Below, one piece after another: positions 48,839 through 64,000 of a stretch of 64,000 nt of DNA. The notes beneath the pieces are model-generated. The model saw only the letters and a list, made by a program, of their open reading frames with translations, was not told where the DNA came from and ran no database searches. Origin of the DNA: Whitmania pigra (lineage: Eukaryota; Annelida; Clitellata; Hirudinida; Haemopidae); contig JAJTWR010000305.1 in assembly GCA_021613335.1 (NCBI GenBank), forward strand, positions 1,729,501 through 1,793,500, read 5' to 3'. The position numbers and the translations under genes were made by a program. The first letter of the stretch is position 1. The number at the start of each line of letters is the position of its first letter.

Positions 48839-50317
48839 TCAGTCGTAATAATAATCCTGTCCTTCTGCAAAAGATGCTCCCGAATCCGGATTGCCGTCGT
48901 AGTCCTCCGTGTACTCTTCGTCCGCCGAAATCGTGGTGCAGTAGCTGTTGTTGGTCTGTCGCTGGTAGTTCGGATTGCGGACGAGGACTTTCTCGAAGGC
49001 CATTTTTTTGGAGGGAACCCTGCCGTGCTTTTCGGTCTGGTGGCGGAGAAGGTGCTGCTTCCACTTGAACCTCTTCCCGCAGCCGGGATAACCGCACTCG
49101 TGCATGGACCTGGTGACGACGTACGGATTCGAAGGATCGCGAGTGGCATGACCGAGCTTGGAGCCGAAAGAGCGACTGACGTGCGGCCGCTTGAGTTTCG
49201 GCGTCTGCTGTTGATGTCCGGATTCATAGTACTGCTCGTTGTTTCGACCTCCGGAGAATGAAGCGTTGGAGGTTCTGCTCTGCAGGTTGAAAATATTAAT
49301 CTTCAACTTCTACTACAGCCCTGAAACCTGGTCATAGACATCTGAGAGCCAGATGTAAACATTGTAAATTACAGCCATCAATTTACAGGTTTTTACAATG
49401 CTTATAAAACACCCCTTCAAATCAATCTCCAACATCTTGGTTATCAAATGAAGGCAAAAATAAACAGACATAATGAATAATAGCAGAGACACCTGTATCC
49501 AGATAACCTTGTGCAGGGCCTTAGTATCAGTATGACATACAAATTATAGTATAACTATTAAGTTTATACATACCTTAAAGTTAGCTGATGTCTTCTTACT
49601 GAAATTAGAAGCTCTGTTTTTATTATTAGTCTTTTTCGGCGTCTTAACGGGCTGAGGAACTTCGTAGACTTCCTCGTAATATGCTCCGCCTTCGGCAGGA
49701 TATGTTTGGTCGTACTCTTCTCCGGTCATTCCGTTGTCTGCGTAAGTCCCTTGATCGTATCCATCCTCGTAATACTCGTTGTTCTGGAAGTGACATTCCT
49801 CAGGTTCTTGTTTATAGCTCGAAGATTCTTGTTGATGGCCTGCAAAAGCTTTCATGTCGCAAGTATCTATCAGACCCTGCGTCGAGACGGAAACCTTGCG
49901 CTCCTCTCCGTCCGCTGTCTTTTCGTACACCGTTTGCGTCTTCACCACAAAACCTTTCCCAGGTGGAATCATTTCTGCTGGTAAAACGTTAAATAATGAT
50001 GCATTTGCTGCTTCAGGCTCGGTTTTGATGTTTTTTAAGACAGAGTTGTTGCTGTCCACGTCGCTTCTAGTCACATTACCTGACTTTTCTGAACTTAATT
50101 TGTAGTCTTGGTCGGTAAGAATTTGATTAATGTGCACAAAATACACAACCGGAGAAACATTTGCACTTTGCGATTTTATGGTAACCGCTAGACAGCCCAA
50201 AACCGCTATCTCTCGACCACTCTGTCTATGAAATACTTGACAGCATCCTTTCAAGAGCTGATTCTTTAAATTATTCTCCAAAACAACTTTATCTTCCATC
50301 GCAGAGTCTCCCGACAT
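48839..50317 (-). CDS. single C2H2 zinc-finger protein, two exons, 394 residues
   Basis: Exons are 50317-49574 and 49279-48839, joined in phase 0; the start ATG is at 50317. The N-terminal part (about residues 12-70) has LGCLAVTIKSQSANVSPVVY and FVHINQIL, resembling the N-terminus of the neighbouring GATA-type protein. The middle is acidic and Tyr-rich (EYYEDGYDQGTYADNGMTGE) followed by a basic patch (KTPKKTNNKNRASNFSKK). One zinc finger (Cys about 310 and 315, His about 328 and 333; C-x4-C-x12-H-x4-H, with GKRFKWKQHLLRH) lies near the C-terminus. A single finger binds DNA weakly alone unless helped by flanking basic residues, so it may need a partner. The tail is acidic and ends EGQDYYYD. 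I do not recognise the family. Confidence 0.85.
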
Positions 50318-51887
50318 GTCAGTAAGGAAAACTATAACGCTTCAAACAAACAAAGCACAGCTGCCGTGTTTACGCTAATTCGTGTTACCATCTAGTTGAC
50401 GTTTAAAACTGAGAGATTTGGCTTCCATGTTTATCGAGAAAAATAATGTTCCTTCATAAACATTTTTATGAAATTGTTGAATAAGATGTTCTAAACCAAG
50501 TTTATTTAATACTCAGAATTTTTTAAATTGTATCAAACGAACGATCGATTGTTTCCGCAATTGAGGAAAAATAGTGTTCTAGTCGTTATCTGGTAAGCGG
50601 GCCGTAAATTAGTCCCTCCAAATAATATCCCAAATTTAATCAATGATAGGACGTTAGAAAATGGAAGAGAAAATTCTTAATCATTTAATTTTGCTCTCAA
50701 ACCATCGATAACGTAGCTATACACTTCGAAGAATCTCGCCTCTTTCAAAATGAGGCTACTGGAGTATACTCATTCCGAAATTTAAAGAAATGAACCCGAT
50801 CACAGCGCATCAAGACAGTCAGCACTAATTTTGTTTCTTGCTATTTCAAACCAATCAATTTACTTCACCGTCACTTTAAAGGCAAGAAACAGTAACGATG
50901 AACAACAATGCAGATAAAACTTGTTCGTGCAACGAGATGACAACGGGGCACCCCGAACCCAAATCGGTACGAGAGTTGTCTTGACGACCGCAATTTAGAC
51001 CGCAAATCATGCAAGCTGACACTAAATTCAAGAAATTTCAAGCTTCAGATAGGAAAAAAATAACAAACGTCCGATCATTTGTAACCATAATTGCAAATTA
51101 GTTTTAAAAATAAAAACAACTGCATCCTCAGGAAGAAATTAGAAGCAATGTCTGAGTAGTTATGGAGAAATGTAGTCATTTTCAACTAAAGCACCATCTC
51201 GATGGTGATGATAATGATCATGATGTGAGCTGGAGATGGTTTTAATGAAATGGTTTTGTTTTTCAATCTCTGCAACATCAACATCACCCTCTCACATTGG
51301 AAATCCATGGTCCATCTAGCACAACTATTATCAACTATTAATAAGAAAATAAGAAACAATATGACAAGTGAACGAGCAATAAAATAGTAAACATGAAACA
51401 TGTTTGCAATAATAATTTATACAATAATAATAACAACATAAAATAATAACAATAATAACAACATAAAATAATAATTTTATAAAAAAACTCTCATCTAAAA
51501 CAAGAAAAGGTTTTATGCAACGAACATCACATTCTGTGTGCGAGAGGACGATTGAGGCCAGCTTAGTTAACGACAAAGTTTAATTTAAAACGTGGCTTTT
51601 AACAGTGCAGCTGAATACTGATCTTTGATGAACAAAACAGCAGACAAATTATAGGTCATCAAAATCAATGGAGAACAAATATGGCATGAAAATCATGCTT
51701 GTTGAACACTAAACGACCAGCCTCGAAAAGCAACTATGAATTTTAAAACCGCAAGCAAACATTCGACAAATTCTACGTCGGGTCGAAAGTCGGAGATGCT
51801 CATTCGAGCGACAGAGAACGACGGGAGTCCGGAAAGTCTTTTTTCCACCTTCGGCCGAAAAGCAAGCACCAAGGGGTCGGACGGTAA
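50318..51887. other. 1.6-kb interval upstream of the C2H2 gene and downstream of TMEM65
   Basis: The interval should contain the C2H2 gene promoter and the TMEM65 3' UTR. A minus-strand ATTAAA (near 51583-51588) could be the TMEM65 poly(A) signal. Nothing else was recognised. Confidence 0.4.
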
Positions 51888-54176
51888 CTAATGACGACCG
51901 TCGGAGTTCGGACCGGACAAGAGGGCGGGTTGAGCCAAGACGACTTCGGAGGCCGACTTCCTGTCCTTCGACGAATCCTTGCTGTGATCGAAGAACAGAA
52001 GAGGAATCATGCCGAGGAGGCAACCGACGGTGATGCCGATGGCTCGACTCTGAAAGAAAAAAAGCACCTTCGTCTTCCGAATCTTTGTAAGCGTAAATTG
52101 CGTGTTAAGCAAATAAAATAAGCGAATAAAAACATGTTAGTATTCACATATTATAAACATGTCATTATGCAAATATTATATACACGTTATTACGCATAAA
52201 TAATATACATATTGTAAACATGTCATTATGCAAATATTATATACACGTTATTATGCATAAATAATATACATATTATAAACATGTTATGCAAAAAACTGCA
52301 CTCACGAACGAGGTCGTCCACCTGACTTGTTTCAGGTGGAACTGGTCGGGAGCGAGATTTGGTTGGATGGATTGAAACTTCTCGACCGTGTTTTCAATCG
52401 AACCTGCCGTGCTGAATCGAGAAAATATTCGTGGACTGTTATCGTTACGCCGGTTATATTTTACTAAGGAAACAAAATTTAAGATTAAATAACTTTTGTC
52501 TGCATTAAAGAAAGACTGAAAAATAATATTTGAAAAACACGCATCATCACAAAATCGTGGAGACTAACAAGACACCAGCCAGATCTGAGACTAGGTTGCC
52601 AAGAGCTGCAGCTGTAAAAAGTGTTGTAAATTAATTATTTAATTAAATCATAATAAGCTAATGTACATGTATAATTTATACATGTAAAAATAAATTTATA
52701 AATAATAAATGATTAATAAATCAATTGAATGACATTCTTAGTGACTGCAATAAATTTAAGGAAATAATGATAATTATCAGAGTCATACCTGCCATTGTGG
52801 AGATCCCAAGAAAAATACCCAGTTGCAAGTCAATGTATTCGCCCTGGGAAGCAAAATAACGACGGTTGTTAAAGTACACGAGATGGTAGTTAGAGTACGT
52901 TCGTGAAATTTATCAACAAGTACTAACATTGACAACAGCATTAACCTTGACGCTAACAACTAATATTCTATAACATATTCGTAATATTCTATCGAAAGTT
53001 CTAAAAATAAAGCGCAACTGACCGCGATGATCATGATGCCGTTGTCCAGGATGCCGAAACCGATGAAAGGCAAACAGTTGACCAGGAAGACTTCGGAGAT
53101 AAAAATGATTACGCAATCATTACGAGAACAATATCTTTCGTAACTCAATTGCTGCACTACGCCGTAATTAGGGAGGTACACGTAATTTTAAATTATTCAA
53201 TCATTTGTAGAGATGTGAGCTAGGAATCCACCATCATCGTCAAAACAAAAATAATTTTTATCGCCATTAATATAATTGATTGAAATTATTTTATAGATAA
53301 ATCATTATTAACTTACATACCTTTTGCAAGATCACTTCGAGAAGGTGATTCCACTATCCTTGTTCCCTCAACTGGAAATTAATTAAATAATAACTAATTA
53401 AATAAATAACAACTAATGAATTAATTAATTTAATAACAACTAGCTATCCACCTGCCAGGTACTCAAATTATAATTTAACTATTGTTGATAAAGTAAAATA
53501 CAATATTATAATTATTTATCATCAAAGAATAAATTCTGCATTATCATTAATAAAGTTGTGTTACTGAGGAAAAGAACAAATCTTCAAATTTACTGATGTT
53601 AAAATATCAAGTTTACAAGTTTTTTTTTTAAATATAAAAAATAAAATTGTAGTTAATTTTTTGATCCAATCTTCAATCCCCTAAATTACTGAATTTTACA
53701 CAACAATTAGTCACCAGTTGAAAACAAAATTTATCAATGATAATGTGACTAAATTCTGATCCATTACCATCAAAGGCACTACCTAGAGCAAAATGGCTAT
53801 TTATAAGGCAACTCATTCATTAATGATGCACAAATTCTAAGGAATGCATTGCTATACCTTTTTCTTCCTCTATAACCTTCAGTTCCTCCATGAGCAGTTT
53901 TCTACCCGTTGGGTCAAGATTGAGAGCAATATTTCTAGCATCTTCTTTCGTGTTTACGGGAGGGTACCACATCCTGCTGCCGCCTCTAGACCTGGGATCT
54001 CTAACGTTAGTAATTGGCCATTTCCAATGACCGGTGTTTCGAGGAATACTCGCGAGAGAAGTCGTTGACGTGAAATAATGGCTTTTGCTAGAATAGGATG
54101 AGGACAATCGCGCTCCGAAAACTGTGTTTGAGTTCGGCAGCTCTCTAAAAATGCGTTTCAACAGCGTAAAATGCAT
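51888..54176 (-). CDS. TMEM65: TMEM65, mitochondrial inner-membrane protein, seven exons, 267 residues
   Basis: Exons are 54176-53858, 53371-53321, 53090-53023, 52843-52789, 52611-52569, 52411-52306 and 52049-51888; all phases agree. The core matches vertebrate TMEM65 as I remember it: LPFIGFGILDNGIMIIAGEY, LGIFLGISTMAAAALGNLVS + DLAGV, and RAIGITVGCLLGMIPLLFF. These form three hydrophobic helices. The start is the first ATG in frame (54176). The upstream open codons (to 54302) begin at a TTG, which I did not use. The first residues (MHFTLLKRIFRELPNSNTVF, then Arg/Ser-rich) look like a mitochondrial targeting peptide. The family protein sits in the inner mitochondrial membrane and has been linked to mitochondrial sodium/calcium exchange and to cardiac intercalated discs. 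The length is slightly above the human 240. Confidence 0.93.
52157..52278. repeat. 61-bp tandem duplication in a TMEM65 intron
   Basis: Two nearly identical 61-bp copies starting acatgtcattatgcaaatat lie between TMEM65 exons 52049-51888 and 52411-52306. Confidence 0.85.
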
Positions 54177-56645
54177 GATTGAATCCTGCAAGCTCCGAGT
54201 TGAAATCAAGCGGCTACTAGTTCTTCGGAAGTTGTTCCAAACGCACTGGTTAGAAGAAAGCCGTTCAGCTAAGGACGTGCAAAGGCAACGTCCCAAAGAC
54301 AACCGAGTACACGAAAAAGCCTTTCCAAAGCGTAACAGCGTGAGAATTCAACCTAATTCCAAACAACTAAAAGTTACTGCGTCAGAAATTGCAGCAAAAC
54401 TAAATAGGAATTGCTTAAAACGAAATAAAACATTAGACGGGACCATAAAAATGAATAAAAACAATAGTCTTGCTGGGTGCGTTTTGTTTCTCGGTCAAAG
54501 ATCAGCAATTCATGCGTGGGTATAAATCATAAAATGGAATTTAAAACTAAAAATTAAAAAAGTATTTAAAACATTTTTACCTGCATTTCATTCCGTTCAA
54601 TTACAGCTTACCTGTACTAGTTTTTAAAGCAATAAAAGTTATGACCTTATTAGTGATCAAATTACTAATATTAAATAACAAATTTTATTGTAATTACAGA
54701 TTATGAAACTATGATTAAAAGTTTACATTTATGCAGTTCCTAATATATGAGGTAGAGATTTTCAATATACGCACCTGACATGGCTTGAGAGTCTGGCAAA
54801 AAATTCTTACAAGGTGTGAAATTAAATTTAAAGAAAAAAAGCAAATTGCCAAAAACGTTTTCTTGTATAGATATTTATATATATTTAGAATTGAAATAGT
54901 GTTCCTCAAAAAATTCTAATATCTCAAAACTTAAATTTGCTTAAAATGAAATGCTTAAGAGCAAATATATCAACATTTTCAAACATTTGAATTCTGAAGT
55001 AAGTTTTCATGATTTTACGAAATAATGATCATCAGTCAGACGTTCTAAAAATCCTTTCCCATAATCATCAAAATTTTACTTTAATGGAAATTTTGCGTGA
55101 CTACCCAAATGACCTTTGCCAAAAGTTTGTGTTCTGGACATTTTAGTTTCTATCTTCCTAAAAGATTCTTTCGTTCGAACTTCAAAATATTACAGTTCGT
55201 GAAGATGTAGTCTTCACTACTCGATCGAAATGAATATTTATGAAATTAATATTCTCTTCTTAATATTAATATTCCTAAATACAAAACAAAAATTCCTCTG
55301 TGACAATTTCGAATGATTTGTAAAAGGAGCATGGGAACGAAATGGTCTGCCAAAAGCATCGATCAATTAAAGATGGAGGGAATGTATGGGCAGTGAGAAC
55401 AGAAATGTCATTATTTCATGCCATGAATGCACACTTGTATACAGTAAGTATTCATTCGAAAATACTTCTTTTTTTTGGTTTTTTTATAATTTGCAATTCT
55501 CGATAAAAATTATAAAATCATTATATTATCAAATATAATCATATATTATCAAAACCTTTTATAGTCGAATGTTGCATATACATATAAACAGCATATATAT
55601 ATATATATACTGTATGTATATAAACACACTAGGTCCGTCCTAATCCCACTTCTGACACCAAAGTTTGCAACGGACGTTAATAAAACATTTTTTTTGTCCT
55701 AATCATTTAGTTACGAAATGGACGTTAACAAAGAACCAACCAACCAACCAACAACCAACCAACCAACCAACCAACCAACCAACCAACCAACCAACCAACC
55801 AACCAACCAACCATCTAACCAACACACTAGGTAGTGGACGCATCGGCTTCCCCCCTTTTATAATCATTGGCAACTCGAAGTGTTCCGATGATGACTTTGG
55901 AGCTTTCATCATGGCTGGCCTTAATAACTTGAATCATATATGTTGTAAAGTATTATATTAAACCGCATTTTGAAATAAATTTTAATCATAAGTGACGTTT
56001 ATTATTTTTAAATCCGGGAATGACTTGCTACACCTCTTTTTCTGATCGATAAATGAATAAATAACTTTTGTTAGAAGATTTATTGACTTTTGCGATGCAT
56101 TCCTATTACCATGTAATGCAAAAGGTAAGTTGTTATTTTGATGTTCATTATTAATTTTAAGAATCTCTTCTAAAATATGTGCCCGTCTGTGTTAGTAAAT
56201 TAATATTTCACCAATTTACCATGAAACTATTATTTATTTAGCATGTTCGTATTTAGCAGATCAACCTTAAACATCGACCAACTAAAAAATTTAATTTCAT
56301 CAAAACTAAGTAGCACTAATTACAATCAATATTCCATATGATTTGCGATCGCCAAGCTCTCGATTGGTGCCACATCGGTGTACAACGATGCGATGGAGAA
56401 ACAATGGCCGAGTTAAATCGATTAGCTCGATTGCTTTTAGATGCCATCGAATTTTTTTTTAGACCTGTTTGTTTGTTTGTTTGTCTGTTTGTTCGTTTGT
56501 TCCATGCAGGACTCGTCGTTGCTGACTGAACAGTTCATTGCGATGTCGGTCATTGCTCAACCGGAGTCATAAAGACGACAACCTTTAATTTCAGGATTGA
56601 ATCCATTACCGCGCGTTGGCTTTGTGCAGAACAAATTTATGCGAA
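54177..56645. other. 2.5-kb interval between divergent TMEM65 and RGK genes
   Basis: Both gene starts face this interval. It contains a TA tract near 55592-55610 and an AACC tetranucleotide array. Just before the RGK start there is a splice acceptor (ttcag at 56590-56594), so the RGK transcript probably has a noncoding first exon further upstream. The open frame at 54124-54525 plus is antisense to the TMEM65 start and unsupported. Confidence 0.5.
55736..55812. repeat. (AACC)n tetranucleotide array
   Basis: About 75 bp of AACC repeats with one slippage (caaccaacaaccaacc). Open frames on both strands here follow from the repeat. Confidence 0.95.

Positions 56646-64000
<7,355 letters not shown>

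Noticed and set aside
54124..54525. Plus-strand frame of 133 codons
   Set aside because: It is antisense to the first TMEM65 exon and its 5' leader, and has no domain.
56616..56645. Earlier start for the RGK protein at 56616
   Set aside because: The codon there is TTG. The first ATG in the frame is at 56646.

Overview
The window looks like nuclear DNA of an invertebrate animal. Genes are split by many short AT-rich introns with GT/AG borders, intergenic DNA is AT-rich, and triplet microsatellites are abundant. The muscle gene resembles the titin/stretchin (Strn-Mlck) class known from arthropods, so an arthropod or another ecdysozoan is my best guess; the sequence does not settle the species.

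Positions 1-41526 (minus strand) hold most of one giant muscle-type gene, running off the left edge. I traced 66 coding exons by splice-site phase, about 28.7 kb of coding sequence or roughly 9,560 residues. In protein order they encode: a poly-Gln leader; about 1,100 residues of spectrin-like helical repeats resembling vertebrate CCDC141; 26 immunoglobulin (Ig) domains; a 12.0-kb exon of acidic Glu/Val/Thr-rich sequence containing near-identical 151-residue tandem repeats; two more Ig domains; and another acidic region that reaches a perfect IQ (calmodulin-binding) motif at the window edge. No fibronectin-III or kinase domain is present inside the window. The repeat array carries two single-base deletions that break the frame.

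Positions 45031-47266 (plus) hold a six-exon GATA-type zinc-finger gene, with a TATA-like box upstream. Positions 48839-50317 (minus) hold a two-exon gene with one C2H2 finger. The two genes converge and appear to share a similar N-terminal module that I cannot name. Positions 51888-54176 (minus) encode TMEM65, a mitochondrial inner-membrane protein, in seven exons. Positions 56646 to beyond 64000 (plus) encode an RGK-family small GTPase (Rad/Gem/Kir type), a family known to regulate voltage-gated calcium channels. Its introns are filled with long microsatellites and minisatellites, and one expected exon (switch II/G3) was not found.

The giant sarcomeric gene and the RGK gene both suggest muscle or excitable-cell functions, but nothing shows that the genes form a functional cluster. 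The strongest leads are the CCDC141-like module fused to a titin-like Ig protein, the homogenised repeat exon with its frame breaks, the module shared by the two zinc-finger genes, and a duplicated splice donor flanking a GAT repeat inside the GATA gene.
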